Shown: positions 33,145-43,119 of the stretch, in pieces
How the letters are laid out: each line of letters begins with the position of its first letter
Numbering within the stretch: position 1 is the stretch's first letter
Origin: JAJDXO01 sp965213765
GTDB taxonomy: Bacteria; Pseudomonadota; Alphaproteobacteria; Rhodospirillales; UBA2165
Assembly: GCA_965213765.1 (NCBI GenBank)
Contig: OZ243926.1
Location: 1,302,001-1,366,000, forward strand
Direction: 5' to 3'
Length of the DNA: 64,000 nucleotides
The notes under the pieces: model-generated
What the model saw: only the letters and a program-made list of their open reading frames with translations
Database searches by the model: none
What the model was told of the DNA's origin: nothing
Made by a program: the position numbers and the translations under genes

Positions 33145-34788
33145 TCAGGCCGCGGCCTCTCCCCTTTCCTCCGCTGGAGCGGGTGCCGGGACGGCCGAGC
33201 TGTCCTCGGAGAGGGATTTCAGAAGGCCGTAGGCCATGAAGATCATGATGACCGAGATCGGCAGCGCCGCCGCTATGGATGCCGTCTGAAGCGCTTTCAG
33301 CCCGCCCGCCAGGAGCAGCACCGCGGCGACGAATCCCTCGCCCAGCCCCCAGACGATACGGAAGCGCCGCGGCGGGTCGTCGTCGCCCATCGACAGCATG
33401 GTGGTGATCACCAGCGTCCCGGAATCGGACGAGGTGATGAACCAGGTGGCCAGCAGTAAGGTCGCGAGCGCCGACATCACCCATTGCAGGGTCGAGATAT
33501 CGGTCAGGCGTTCGATGGTTCCGTAGAGCGCCGCCGGCAGGTTCCACGCCTTCACCAGATCGACGATACCGGCGGTGCCGACGCCGCCCGCGGCGTTGAG
33601 CTCCATATAGATCGCGTTGCCGCCGAACATGCAGAGCCAGAAGAAGGCGATCGTGGTGGGGACGAACATCACGCCGACCATGAACTCGCGGATCGTGCGG
33701 CCGCGGCTGATGCGCGCGATGAACAGGCCCACGAAGGGCGCCCAGGATATCCACCAGCCCCAGTAGAAGATCGTCCAGCCGCCCTGCCAGGCGATCTCCT
33801 TCTCGGTGCCGGCGGTCCAGAACCCCATCGGGATCACGTTCCAGATATAGTCGCCGAGCGAGGTGACGAAGAAGCCCATCAGCCACTTGAACGGCCCGCA
33901 GAAGAGGAAGAAGGCGAGCAGCACAAGCGACAGCCAGATATTCCACTCCGAGATGATGCGGATGCCGTTGCCGACGCCGGTGACCGCCGAAAACGTCGCC
34001 ACGATCGAGATGCCGACGATCAGCAGGATCTGCGTCGTGATGCCCGGATCGACACCGAACAGCACGTTGAGCCCGGTCGCCATCTGGTTGACGCCGAGCC
34101 CCAGCGAGGTCGCGACGCCGAAGATCGTGCCGAATACCGCCAGAAGGTCGACGCCGTGCCCGATGGGGCCGTAGATCCGGTCGCCGATGATCGGGTGGAG
34201 CGCCGAGCGCATGGTGAACGGCAGCTTCTTGCGGAAGCCGAAATAGGCCAGGCAGAGACCGACCACCACATAGACGGCCCAGCCATGGAAGCCCCAATGG
34301 AAATAGGTGACCCGCATCGCATGGACCGCGCGGGTCAAATCCATGGACGTCGCGCCCGCGACATCGGCATGCGGGTTGTTGGGGTAGCCGAAGGCGCCCG
34401 AATTATCGAAATAGACGATCGGCTCGGCAACGCCGAAGAACAGGATGCCGATCCCGACTCCGGCCGAGAACAGCATGGCGAACCAGGAGAAATTGCTGAA
34501 CTCCGGGCGCGAATCGTCGTCGCCCAGTCGGATCGAGCCGAACCTCGATAACATCATGATGAGGCAGAACAGCACCATCCCCATCACGACCACGATGTAG
34601 TACCAGCTGAGCGAGGCCTCGATCCAGCCGCGGATCGCCGTGTAAACCTCGTTGGCGAACTCGACGTTGAGCACCGTGAAGACCACGAAAGCCACCACCA
34701 TCCCCTTGGCCGCCAGCCCCATACCGGTGTGGAGCCCGCGCATGAGCCCGGCCCGCGCGATCAGGTCTTCCGCTGCTCTTGACGACAC
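33145..34788 (-). CDS. BCCT-family betaine/choline/carnitine transporter
   Basis: 547 residues, 12 hydrophobic helices. Family signatures: GVGIGILFFGVAEPI near helix 3, HWGFHGWAVY, and the aromatic box TIFYWGWWISWAPFVGLFIARISRGRTIREF in pieces, followed by TSSDSGTLVI. Imports quaternary ammonium or related osmolytes with Na+ or H+. AGGAGG at 34795-34800 with a six-base gap to GTG 34788 decides the start over the ATG at 34824. The C-terminal tail is short, so osmotic sensing through a long tail as in BetP is not obvious. Confidence 0.95.
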   Translation of the reverse strand: MSSRAAEDLIARAGLMRGLHTGMGLAAKGMVVAFVVFTVLNVEFANEVYTAIRGWIEASLSWYYIVVVMGMVLFCLIMMLSRFGSIRLGDDDSRPEFSNFSWFAMLFSAGVGIGILFFGVAEPIVYFDNSGAFGYPNNPHADVAGATSMDLTRAVHAMRVTYFHWGFHGWAVYVVVGLCLAYFGFRKKLPFTMRSALHPIIGDRIYGPIGHGVDLLAVFGTIFGVATSLGLGVNQMATGLNVLFGVDPGITTQILLIVGISIVATFSAVTGVGNGIRIISEWNIWLSLVLLAFFLFCGPFKWLMGFFVTSLGDYIWNVIPMGFWTAGTEKEIAWQGGWTIFYWGWWISWAPFVGLFIARISRGRTIREFMVGVMFVPTTIAFFWLCMFGGNAIYMELNAAGGVGTAGIVDLVKAWNLPAALYGTIERLTDISTLQWVMSALATLLLATWFITSSDSGTLVITTMLSMGDDDPPRRFRIVWGLGEGFVAAVLLLAGGLKALQTASIAAALPISVIMIFMAYGLLKSLSEDSSAVPAPAPAEERGEAAA

Positions 34789-35009
34789 GCTGTGCCTCCT
34801 TCGGCATTCGCCGAACATGTGCATTCCGAAGATGGAGACGGAAACCCTAACAGTCTATCGGACTTAGGGTCATCGATCGATATTCAATTGTCTGTCGCGC
34901 CCGCTCTTGGCGTTCGGCGGGGTTGGCGACGTTGTCGGGCGGTTGGTGCTTGTCGCCGGGTTCCGGGCGGTTCGTGGCATCGACGGCGTTCTCCGGTCAC
35001 GGCATGCGT

Positions 35010-35170
35010 CTCGGAAGCCCCAGCCCGACATACGGGCTGCCGGTGGCGCGCCCCGCGACGGCCGGGAAGCCATATGCCGCCTCCATGTTCCAGCGGCTCG
35101 TCGCCTCGCTGCCCGTGCGGTCCTCCAGCGGATCGGCCCGGAACAGCGCATCGAGCCCGCCCTTGGCGAT
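35010..35170 (-). pseudogene. Autotransporter beta-barrel remnant 1
   Basis: KGGLDALFRADPLEDRTGS and AAYGFPAVAGRATGSPYVGL match the barrel text of the larger fragment at 35807-36607. Only about 54 codons survive. Confidence 0.6.
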
Positions 35171-35288
35171 CTCGACGGTGCGGACCTCGGCTAGCAACCG
35201 ATCCGCGGCACTACTCGCGACGGTACTGGAATCATGCGGCTTCCCAGACATGGTGCGGCCCTATCACGTTGCGCCGGTGATGGCGATA

Positions 35289-35640
35289 GGCCGCCTATGG
35301 CCGCCTCTCGCAGTTGCTGAGCATCGGCAAACGGCGGACCGAAAAAGGCGATTGCCAGCTCTATTTGGCCGATATTCTCGACGGAAAAACCTTCCAGGGC
35401 GGCGCCGGACAGATGGTCATCGCCCTGCCGCCCGAAAACTGGACGCAGCGCATGATAAGCACCTTCTTAAACTGAAACATTAGTTTCAGAACAATCTATA
35501 TCTATCTGTTAAACATAACCATTATGGAGATGACCTCCGTCGGATTTATGCGCTCACGGCGCGTGCGAAACAGGCCGGAATTTCCATTGTCGCGACCAAT
35601 GACGTCCATTATCACGTCCCCGATCCCACTGTGTCACGAC
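35289..35640 (+). pseudogene. dnaE2: Error-prone DNA polymerase (dnaE2/imuC) PHP-domain remnant
   Basis: Two frames together read LSQLLSIGKRRTEKGDCQLY ... MVIALPP and, after a frameshift and an in-frame TAG near 35480, NLYLSVKHNHYGDDLRRIYA, LTARAKQAGISIVATNDVHY H. This is the PHP region of DnaE2, the mutagenic polymerase of the imuAB-dnaE2 cassette ('GKRR..KG.C.L', 'GDD.RR', 'VATNDV.YH'). No more of the gene is visible. The rest of 35640-35800 holds nothing I recognise. Confidence 0.7.
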
Positions 35641-35806
35641 CCGCGATTCACCGTCTGCGGTCCTCGCCGGATGCTTACGAACAAAACCACCTTGGTCGGG
35701 AAAATCGTAAGCGATGGAGTGGACGCCCCTCCCGGCGACGGAGAAGAAGGGCTCGCGCCCTCGGCCTCGGCGGCCGGGACCATCGCGGCGGCGGCCGGCA
35801 AAGACG

Positions 35807-36607
35807 TCACCACCGCGCGATCGCCTCGAACCCCAGTGTGTACTCCGGCGCCGTCCAGTCGTTCTCCCTGCGGGTCGCCTTCAGCCCGAAGGAGATATCG
35901 GGCACGTTGGCATTGGCCGCGGGCGTCAGTCTCCAGCCGATGCTGTAGTCGCGCGCAGCCGTCGCCATCCCCAGCCCGACATGCGGGCTGCCGGTGGCGC
36001 GGCCCGAGAAGGCCGGGAAGCCGTATGCCCCCTCAGCCGTCCAGCGGGCGGTGGTCTCGCCGCTCCCTGTGCGGTCCTCCAGCGGGTCGTCGACGAACAG
36101 CGCGTCGAGCCCGCCCTTGGCCTGTCCGCCCCAGTCCTGGGTCAGCGCAAGCGACGGGCCGCGCTCCGAGGCCGGCTCGGGATCGAACGCCAGTGACGCG
36201 GCAAACCCCCGGTCCTTGAGGTCGTCCGAGCCGTGCGCGATCAGCGTGCGGCCCGAGACGTCGAGCGACAGGCCGAGCGCCGGGTCGGCCCAGGCCAGCC
36301 CGCCGCCAAGCTCGACCCCGAAGCCGGTCTCCGCATCGCCGCCGTCATGGCGCATGCCCGCTTCCAGCTTCGGCGTCACATGGCCGCCGCCCTCGGTGGC
36401 GATGCGGTAACCGCCTTCCAAACCGAGCCGGAGGCGGGTCACATCGGAATCCGATGCCGCCAGTTCGTGCGTCTTGTCCGAGCTCGTCCGCGCCCACAAC
36501 GCGTCCGAGGTCACCGCCAGGGCGGGACCGCCGCCCGCCTCCGGCTTGAGCGTCACCTCGCCGGTGCCGTAGCCCTTCGGCACCATCAAGATGCGCCTGG
36601 GCGCCAC
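35807..36607 (-). pseudogene. Autotransporter C-terminal beta-barrel, 5'-truncated
   Basis: About 260 residues of a barrel: alternating strands such as LRLGLEGGYRIATEGGGHVT, FGVELGGGLAWADPALGLSL, SVALTQ-like SLALTQDWGGQAKGGLDALF, YSIGWRLTPAANANVPDISF and the outer-membrane-style end YTLGFEAIARW (terminal aromatic). The passenger domain is missing and an IS1182 remnant abuts the 5' side. Related pieces at 35010-35170 and 52203-52420 show that this protein family was multicopy. Confidence 0.78.
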
Positions 36608-36617
36608 CCACTTTTTG

Positions 36618-36734
36618 ATGAAGCGACTGAAGAACGTGAAGACGGAGACAGCCTTGAGCGTGCTCGCCTACAATCTCACCAGGGCCATGAACATCCTGGG
36701 AACCGGGCCGCTGATCCAGGCGATGCGGGCGTAA
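36618..36734 (+). pseudogene. IS1182-type transposase C-terminus
   Basis: MKRLKNVKTETALSVLAYNL and TRAMNILGTGPLIQAMRA: the conserved 'EmaLSvLAYNl.R.mnI.G' tail of IS1182-family transposases. Everything upstream is gone. Confidence 0.65.
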
Positions 36735-36934
36735 CAGGCCCGTCTGCGCCCGTCACAAGCCCAAAGACCCGAATAACCACCCCAGATCGACCCAATCAGC
36801 CATCGTCGGGTTGCTCAGGTCTATAATCACAAAATCACCGTGCCGAAGACAAAGTTCCGGGCCTCCATCAAAAATCCCGCATTCGCCCTAACGTTTTCAC
36901 ACAGCCAGGACCCAAAGCGGGAATTGGTTAGAAG

Positions 36935-38254
36935 TCAGCCCAGTGTCACAATTTGCCCCCGGCACTCACCAAATCCAATGGTTCGCCGGCCCTCGGCCGC
37001 GGCATGGGCGCGGAGAATAATCTCATCACCCGCCTCAAGGAAACCGCGGGTTTCTCCGCCGGGCAGCGCCAATGGATTCTGTCCGCCATGGGCAAGCTCG
37101 ATAATGCACCCTGCCTCCTCGACCTCGGGACCGGAAACCGTACCAGTGCCAAGGATTTCTCCAGGTCCGACCTTGGCGCCGTTCGACGACACATAGGAGA
37201 CCAGTTGGGCCGCGGTCCAATGCAGATCGAGGGAGTTGCTGATGCTGAGCCGATGGGGTTCCGCCCCGTTGCTCCGCATGGCGGTGGTGCCGAGAAACAC
37301 CTCAAACTGAATGTCCAACCCGCCCGATTTCCGGTCTGCCGGGGAGACGAGATAGGGCAGACGATCGGGAAGCTCCTCGGGCGCCGGATTGAGTGGCCCG
37401 CGGAATGGCGCCATCGCTTCCAAGGTCACGACCCACGGGGCGAGGGTCGAGCTGAAGCTTTTGCCCAGCAACGGCCCCAATGGCCTGCTTTCCCATTGTT
37501 GGATGTCCCGCGCCGACCAGTCGTTTAGGAGTGCGAATCCAAATATGTGGTCTTCCGCCTCGGCGACCGGAATTGGCACGCCCATTTCGTTGCCGGGTCC
37601 CAGCACAATCGCCAGCTCGAGTTCGTAGTCCATGGTTTCGCAAGGACCGTACTCAGGCGGGTTTCCCTCGCCGCGTCCCAGCTGACCCATTGGGAGAGGG
37701 ACGGGCGTTCCGGACACCACGACCGTCGAGGCACGCGCGCCATAAGCCATCGGCAGCCACCCATTATTCGGTGGCGGCGGTCCGCCATGCCCCATGATTT
37801 GCGGCATCCTCCGCCCATGATGGGCGGATGCCGAGAAATCGGTAAAATCCGTTATCGTGAACGGGAGCGCCAATTCTACCGCCGATTGATCGACAAGAAG
37901 TTCGCCCTCCATGGAGCGTGCCTGTTTCCCGCGCGCGCCGTCCTCGGCGAGAATGTCAAACAGCCGGTGGCGCAACGCCTGCCGCTCAGCCGGCTGAATG
38001 CCCAGCAAACCGTCCAGTCTCTCCTGAGCACAATTTTCACTCACCACGTCGCCCAAGCCTTCGAGGAGGCCGGCTCGGGAGCAGGCCTCCGACGACAGGA
38101 TTCGATCCCCGATGCCGACGCCTATGCCCGTTTTCCCGCCGTGGCGATAGGCGCAGAACGGCAAGTTCTGAATCGGGAAATCCGTCTCCGGCGCGTTGGC
38201 CGAAGTCACCCAGCTCTCCGCCGAAGGGTCGTGCGTGTGATCAATGCCTGTCAT
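36935..38254 (-). CDS. Fumarylacetoacetase-like hydrolase (full-length, two-domain)
   Basis: 439 residues, the length of classical fumarylacetoacetase. N-terminal SH3-like part (WVTSANAPETDFPIQNLPFC), central DFTDFSASAHHGRRM (metal-binding Asp and catalytic His), PPPNNGWLPMAYGARASTVV, metal-binding CETMDYELELAIVLG and FGFALLNDWSARDIQQWE. Cleaves a C-C bond of a 1,3-diketo acid to give fumarate-like and acetoacetate-like products. Last gene of the leftward catabolic operon, overlapping the GST gene by 14 bases. With the GST (isomerase type) it would finish a ring-cleavage pathway; the exact substrate is not known. Confidence 0.88.
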   Translation of the reverse strand: MTGIDHTHDPSAESWVTSANAPETDFPIQNLPFCAYRHGGKTGIGVGIGDRILSSEACSRAGLLEGLGDVVSENCAQERLDGLLGIQPAERQALRHRLFDILAEDGARGKQARSMEGELLVDQSAVELALPFTITDFTDFSASAHHGRRMPQIMGHGGPPPPNNGWLPMAYGARASTVVVSGTPVPLPMGQLGRGEGNPPEYGPCETMDYELELAIVLGPGNEMGVPIPVAEAEDHIFGFALLNDWSARDIQQWESRPLGPLLGKSFSSTLAPWVVTLEAMAPFRGPLNPAPEELPDRLPYLVSPADRKSGGLDIQFEVFLGTTAMRSNGAEPHRLSISNSLDLHWTAAQLVSYVSSNGAKVGPGEILGTGTVSGPEVEEAGCIIELAHGGQNPLALPGGETRGFLEAGDEIILRAHAAAEGRRTIGFGECRGQIVTLG

Positions 38255-39041
38255 GTAGCCAAAGCTCCTGAATACGCGGCCAAAGTTCGTCGCCTGATTT
38301 CCTCATGAGCGCAACCCGGTCCGCGGGATCGTGATCTAATATTGCGGTCTTGTAGGATGGCCTCTGCGTCGCCCGTTCATACCAATCCGCAACGTTCGGG
38401 CGGCCCGGCGACCACATTTCCTGGAGTCCAAGTATCGCCATCCGATTTACGTAAGGTGTGAAACCGGCGTCGGCCAAGGAGTGGCGGCCGCCGGCCAGCC
38501 AGTCCTGCGCCGCGAGCTCCGCCTCCATATCGGCCAGCATCCTGTCCAGCCGCGTGAGGGCTTCGCCCATCAACGGAGACTCGATTCCGTTCTCCGCCAA
38601 ATCCTTCATTTTGGCCCGCTTCGCCGGATCCGGAATCCCGGCGAGCCGCGCCGCGCGTTCCTCGGGTGACTGTTTCGCCCGGAACCGGCGAAAAGCGATG
38701 GCGTTGCTGACCGTATTGATGGCGTAGTGGATGGAGTCGTCGAGTTGCTTGATCCATAGCCGCATACGCGCCCGCCGGTATGGCGCCTCGGGTTTCATGG
38801 GCCGCGCGGGTTCAAGGTCGTCGAGGTACTCGTTGATGATCGATGATTTGATGATCACGCAATCATCATGGACCAGTGTCGGAACAACCGCATTGGGATT
38901 GAGCTTCATATATTCGGGGGTTTGATGCTCTCCCTTGCCGAGATTGATGAACGAACCTTCCCATGGAATTTCTTTCTCCGACAGGACCAGCCGGACCTTC
39001 TGCGAGCACACCGATGTGTCGTGGTGGTAAAGTGTCAGCAT
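38241..39041 (-). CDS. Glutathione S-transferase (isomerase-like)
   Basis: 266 residues. N-terminal thioredoxin-like domain MLTLYHHDTSVCSQKVRLVL with Ser/Cys in the active-site position, the cis-Pro segment NPNAVVPTLVHDD and the glutathione-binding SSIINEYLDD. A helical C-terminal domain follows. In this setting, next to fumarylacetoacetase-like and dioxygenase genes, a glutathione-dependent cis-trans isomerase (maleylacetoacetate/maleylpyruvate type) or ether/halide-cleaving role fits. 12 bases from the MBL gene. A second, distinct GST opens the same operon. Confidence 0.86.
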   Translation of the reverse strand: MLTLYHHDTSVCSQKVRLVLSEKEIPWEGSFINLGKGEHQTPEYMKLNPNAVVPTLVHDDCVIIKSSIINEYLDDLEPARPMKPEAPYRRARMRLWIKQLDDSIHYAINTVSNAIAFRRFRAKQSPEERAARLAGIPDPAKRAKMKDLAENGIESPLMGEALTRLDRMLADMEAELAAQDWLAGGRHSLADAGFTPYVNRMAILGLQEMWSPGRPNVADWYERATQRPSYKTAILDHDPADRVALMRKSGDELWPRIQELWLHDRH

Positions 39042-39053
39042 CGGATAAATCCC

Positions 39054-40031
39054 CTACAACTTGCCGGCCCGCTCGTTGAAATAATACCTCCCGGCGGCAC
39101 CGAGAACTTCCCACCGGTCACCCTCGGTTTCCGCGCCGAATTCGGTGTAGCAGAGGTGTACGTTGAGTACGATGCGTTCCCGGTCGATCCAGTCCGCATA
39201 GGGACCGAGATCTATGTCACGGGCGGCTTCTTCATAGCCCATGCCGGCGTCGTAGCGTCTTCGCGATTCGCTTTGAACGAACTCGATATAGTCCTTTAGC
39301 CCCTGGATACCTTGTTTGTCCGTTATGGGCCCATGGCCGGGGACCACGATGTCCACATCCCAACTCATTATCAAATCGCAGGCCTTGATCCAATTGTCGC
39401 TGGGTCCGCACCAAATGATGGGATGGCCGTCCATGAACAAAATGTCGCCCGCGAAGATGACCCGGTCCTCGGGGACGTAGACGACGACATCGCCTTTGGT
39501 ATGCGCCGGCCCCACTTCGATGAATCGGACCTCCTTGTCGCCGACGTGGATCGTTTGTTCACCGGAAAAAGTATTGGTTGGAAGGGTCTGAACGAACCCC
39601 TCGGGCGAAAACTTGGTCCACATGACCTCGTTGAAGAATTTCCCCGCATCCCCGAAATTTTCCCAGTTCATTCGGATGTTGCCTCGCGGGTCATCGGACG
39701 GCGCGGAATGCTCCTTCATTTCCTCGAGGCACGCATCCGAGGAAATGATCACGGCCCCTTCGACCAGTTGATTGCCGAACGTGTGGTCCGGATTCGAGTG
39801 GGTGTTGAGGAGTGTGCCGATGTGTTCGGCCGCTGGCACCGCCCGCTTCATGCTATCCAGCATGTCGCGGGTGAGCGGCAGGTCCATCAGCGTATCGACG
39901 AGCAGGGTCTCGCCCTGATCTTCGATCAGGCCTGCATTGCTGTACCCCCAGCCGCCACTGGGCTGGAGATACCCGTAACACCCGTTGCCCAGATCATGTA
40001 GGCCTCTTTCGTATGGATAGGAGGTTCCCAT
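39054..40031 (-). CDS. MBL-fold metallo-hydrolase
   Basis: 325 residues from MGTSYPYERG. The zinc motif reads THSNPDHTFGN (HxNxDH, with Asn where HxHxDH has the second His), then HTKGDVVVYVPEDRVIFAGD and VPGHGP supply the further ligands. The ATG overlaps the upstream stop (TAATG), so it is coupled to the dioxygenase gene. Could hydrolyse a lactone or ester intermediate of the pathway; the substrate is not evident. Confidence 0.85.
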   Translation of the reverse strand: MGTSYPYERGLHDLGNGCYGYLQPSGGWGYSNAGLIEDQGETLLVDTLMDLPLTRDMLDSMKRAVPAAEHIGTLLNTHSNPDHTFGNQLVEGAVIISSDACLEEMKEHSAPSDDPRGNIRMNWENFGDAGKFFNEVMWTKFSPEGFVQTLPTNTFSGEQTIHVGDKEVRFIEVGPAHTKGDVVVYVPEDRVIFAGDILFMDGHPIIWCGPSDNWIKACDLIMSWDVDIVVPGHGPITDKQGIQGLKDYIEFVQSESRRRYDAGMGYEEAARDIDLGPYADWIDRERIVLNVHLCYTEFGAETEGDRWEVLGAAGRYYFNERAGKL

Positions 40032-41011
40032 TACCTTGCCTCGCTGAATTTCGGGAGGTCTCCTTCGACGACCGTGACATCCCATTCAGGCTCCGGGTTC
40101 ATAAATTCGGGAATTTCGTGGGACCACATCATCATGCCGAAGCGCGGATCCCAAATTCTCGGTTTCCATTCCTCCGTGATGTAGTCGATATCGGTCAGAT
40201 ATTCGGAGTCGCCCCCGCCCGGATTATTGGCGTAGTAGTTGATCGCCGACGAGATACGGTGCCGGCTAATCCCTAAGAAACTTTGCCAACCCTGGCGTTG
40301 GAGGTGGTTGGCGCCCGCCATCAGTTCGTCGATGTTCTCGACGCCGAAGGATACGTGGTTCCAAGTGATGCCTTTGGCCTGCACACGGTCCGAATCCATG
40401 ATGAAGATACTGTGGTGATCCTGCCGGCCATCGGCGAGCAGAAAGGTCGCGAGATCGCGCGAAATATCGGTTACTCGGAAATTCAGAACGTCGACGTAGT
40501 ATGCCTCGATCTTGTCGATATCATCCTTGGGCACGGTGTACCCAATATGGTGGATCACGCGGGGCTGGGCCCGCTCGTACCATTTTCGGTTCGCGTTCCA
40601 GCGCTGGACCGTATCGACGGTGTTGGTCGGGACATGCTCGCCCGCAACAACGCTGCGTTCGAAGACGCGAAAGCCGAGTGGAATGCCGAGAGCATCGACG
40701 GTATGAAGGGTTCCATCGTCGTCTCGGCTCACTTCGCCATGACCGGCAAGTTTTCTCTCCAGCTCATCCAGACTTTCGGCGTTATCGACGCCCCAGACGG
40801 TTTCGCGCACCCCAGGGCGTTCCAACACATTTTCCCGAAGTGTCGGATCGGTCATGTGCCGAATAAGGATGGTGGCGCCGTCGGCAACGCTGAAGTCGGC
40901 ACCGATCTCGTCCTCGCGATCAACCGTGAGACCAAAATCCTTATAGAATTTTGTCGCTTCCGCGACGTCCGGGACGCCGTAGATCAGCGATGAAATACCA
41001 TTAATAGCCAT
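40031..41011 (-). CDS. VOC-family extradiol dioxygenase-like protein
   Basis: 326 residues with two glyoxalase/bleomycin-resistance (VOC) modules: the N-terminal MAINGISSLIYGVPDVAEAT and the C-terminal VIHHIGYTVPKDDIDKIEAY. Metal ligands of type I extradiol dioxygenases are suggested by His in RVIHHIGYT, WNHVSFGVENIDEL and by a Glu in DSEYLTDIDY. Probably cleaves a catechol-type ring with Fe(II) and O2. Sits between the FAD monooxygenase and MBL genes, as expected for hydroxylation followed by cleavage. Confidence 0.83.
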   Translation of the reverse strand: MAINGISSLIYGVPDVAEATKFYKDFGLTVDREDEIGADFSVADGATILIRHMTDPTLRENVLERPGVRETVWGVDNAESLDELERKLAGHGEVSRDDDGTLHTVDALGIPLGFRVFERSVVAGEHVPTNTVDTVQRWNANRKWYERAQPRVIHHIGYTVPKDDIDKIEAYYVDVLNFRVTDISRDLATFLLADGRQDHHSIFIMDSDRVQAKGITWNHVSFGVENIDELMAGANHLQRQGWQSFLGISRHRISSAINYYANNPGGGDSEYLTDIDYITEEWKPRIWDPRFGMMMWSHEIPEFMNPEPEWDVTVVEGDLPKFSEAR

Positions 41012-41036
41012 TTCGAATACTCCAGTTGATTTATAC

Positions 41037-42197
41037 TCAAAAGGCTTCAGAGAGTCGTTTGCCTATGGCCATTCCTTGCTTGGCCATCCCTTCGCGTACT
41101 GGCGGTGGGAAAAATTTCGGCTCATTGCTCTCTTCATCCAGGGTGAGATGCTGCCCCGTCTCGAATGAGCCCTGCTGAACGAAAAGAGCGCGTTCGAAAC
41201 GCCGCTCCATCCAGGAGGCATTGACGGCGTCAATCGTCTCACCTTTCTCCAACTCCTGTGCGTAGGCAACCGCGTCTTCAATCCCCATCGCCGCGCCGGA
41301 CGCCCAGAACGGACATGATGCGTGGGCCGCATCTCCCATGATGACGATGCGGCCGTCATACCAGGGTGCCGGCAATTTGATCTGCTCCATCACCGTATGG
41401 AGGATGTCGGAAGGTTGAATATCCATCGCTATTATGTCCTTCAAATAGCCGCCGAAATGGCTGTAGCGTGCCCGAAATTCCTCAAGAGCCTTTTCAGGTG
41501 GGCTGCGGTCCGGGGTCGCCGCCTTGGCGACGCAAGCGACATAAATGTGGGTGTCGTTGACGGGCAGAACGCCGACGGTTTTGCCGAAGCCGAACATCCA
41601 AACCATGGTTTGCACGCTCTCCGGCCGGGGAAGGATGAGTCGGTAGTTGCAAAAGCCGGCGAACTCCGGATCAAATCCAGGGAACACCATTTGCCGGGTT
41701 TTGGAATGAATGCCGTCACAACCGACTACAAGGTCATAGCGGTCTTCACTGCCATCCGAGAAAACGACATCGACCCCGTCGCCAGAATTCGTGAGTTGAT
41801 CGACCGTCATTCCCATGCGGACGGAAAGACCCATTTCCGTGACGCGTTCATGCAAAATGTCATGAACTGAATGCCGCCGGAGACAGACGCTGCCGGGATA
41901 TTCGGGTCCGGCAATTTGCGGCTCGGGACCGCCGCCGAACGGCTCGCCGGTCGTGTCCTGAAGAATGAGGCCGTTGACGGTATCCGACCAACCCGCCTCA
42001 ACGATTCGGCCGACCACATCGATATCAAGCAGTGCCCGCAGGGCTGTCCCTCGAAGGATCATGCCCGCGCCAAGAATTTTGAACTCATCGGCGAGTTCAA
42101 TGATGTCAGCTTGAATGCCCCGCTTCGCCAGGGAGCACGCAAATGTCTGTCCAACAATTCCGGCCCCGACGATCAGTACCTTGTTGACCGAAGCCAT
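41037..42197 (-). CDS. FAD-dependent aromatic-ring monooxygenase
   Basis: 386 residues. GAGIVGQTFACSLAKRG is the FAD/ADP Rossmann motif, DLVVGCDGIHSKTR is the DG motif and GRIVIMGDAAHASCPFWASG is the GD motif of single-component flavoprotein hydroxylases (salicylate/4-hydroxybenzoate type), which use NAD(P)H and O2. Start is two bases after the FAH-family stop. Expected to hydroxylate, and perhaps decarboxylate, the ring before the dioxygenase acts. Confidence 0.9.
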   Translation of the reverse strand: MASVNKVLIVGAGIVGQTFACSLAKRGIQADIIELADEFKILGAGMILRGTALRALLDIDVVGRIVEAGWSDTVNGLILQDTTGEPFGGGPEPQIAGPEYPGSVCLRRHSVHDILHERVTEMGLSVRMGMTVDQLTNSGDGVDVVFSDGSEDRYDLVVGCDGIHSKTRQMVFPGFDPEFAGFCNYRLILPRPESVQTMVWMFGFGKTVGVLPVNDTHIYVACVAKAATPDRSPPEKALEEFRARYSHFGGYLKDIIAMDIQPSDILHTVMEQIKLPAPWYDGRIVIMGDAAHASCPFWASGAAMGIEDAVAYAQELEKGETIDAVNASWMERRFERALFVQQGSFETGQHLTLDEESNEPKFFPPPVREGMAKQGMAIGKRLSEAF

Positions 42198-42199
42198 TA

Positions 42200-43114
42200 T
42201 TACTCTCCCTCGACGATCGGATTTTCCAGCGTCCCCAGGCCTTCAATTTCGATGCGGCAGACGTCTCCACCTTTCAGAAAGGTGTCGGTTGAATGGCCAA
42301 CGCCACTTCCGGTGCCGGTTGCGAAGACGTCGCCCGCCAACAGGGTTAGGCGCTTGGAGAGAGTCGCGATCAGTTCCGGAATGGTAAAGATCATAAGATT
42401 GCTGTTGGTGTCCTGATGCAACTCGCCGTTCACCCAGGTATTGATCCTCAAGTTCTGTGCATCAGGAATCTCTGATCGAGGCGTGATCCAGGGGCCCATG
42501 GGTGCGGCCGTATCGAACGACTTCTGCGACAACCAGTCGGTCTTTAGCGCCGGCCAATCCTCACGGAACAAAAAGTCCCGCGCCGAAAGATCGTTGACAA
42601 TCGTGTAGCCGGCAACGTGGTTGAGGGCGTCCTCTTCGCGGATGTTAAAGCCGTCCTTACCGATCACGACACATATTTCCGCCTCCCAATCGAGCTTTTT
42701 CGTATCCGGGGGACGGCGGATTTCGTCGCCGGGGCCGATCACCGTCTGACGGACGACCTTGTTGAAAATGTAAGGGTTGATCGTGCTCTTATCGACATCC
42801 CGGCCGGACATTTCTTTCAGATGGTCGCTGTAATTAGCCCCGGCGCAAAATATATTGCTCGGATACAAAAGCGGCGCCGCCAAGTTGACCTCGGCGAAAT
42901 CAAGATCAACAGCTCCTGACGCCACCAATTTCTCCAGACCAGGCAGCGCCACATCCCAGTTCTGGATCAGAGCAATTGTTGAGCTTGTATCGTAGTTGGC
43001 GTCAGCCAGGCGCGATCCAACGTCGACGACCGTCTCGTCGACTTTTAGTCCGGCGCGGGGCTCGGAACTTCCTTCGGCGGTATAGTTAATCAGGCGAAAA
43101 CTCATTTCGGTCAT
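42200..43114 (-). CDS. Fumarylacetoacetate hydrolase-family protein (single-domain)
   Basis: 304 residues from MTEMSFRLIN. NIFCAGANYSDHLKEMSG, the metal-binding LDWEAEICVVIGKDG (E-x-E type), YTIVNDLSARDFLF, DTAAPMGPWI and LLAGDVFATGTGSGVG are hallmarks of FAH-family hydratase/hydrolase/decarboxylases such as 2-hydroxymuconate-pathway and acylpyruvase enzymes. A far longer in-frame extension runs antisense-like over the permease gene and is rejected; the ATG at 43114 lies five bases after the permease stop (43105 is an alternative). Confidence 0.87.
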   Translation of the reverse strand: MTEMSFRLINYTAEGSSEPRAGLKVDETVVDVGSRLADANYDTSSTIALIQNWDVALPGLEKLVASGAVDLDFAEVNLAAPLLYPSNIFCAGANYSDHLKEMSGRDVDKSTINPYIFNKVVRQTVIGPGDEIRRPPDTKKLDWEAEICVVIGKDGFNIREEDALNHVAGYTIVNDLSARDFLFREDWPALKTDWLSQKSFDTAAPMGPWITPRSEIPDAQNLRINTWVNGELHQDTNSNLMIFTIPELIATLSKRLTLLAGDVFATGTGSGVGHSTDTFLKGGDVCRIEIEGLGTLENPIVEGE

Positions 43115-43119
43115 CCCGG

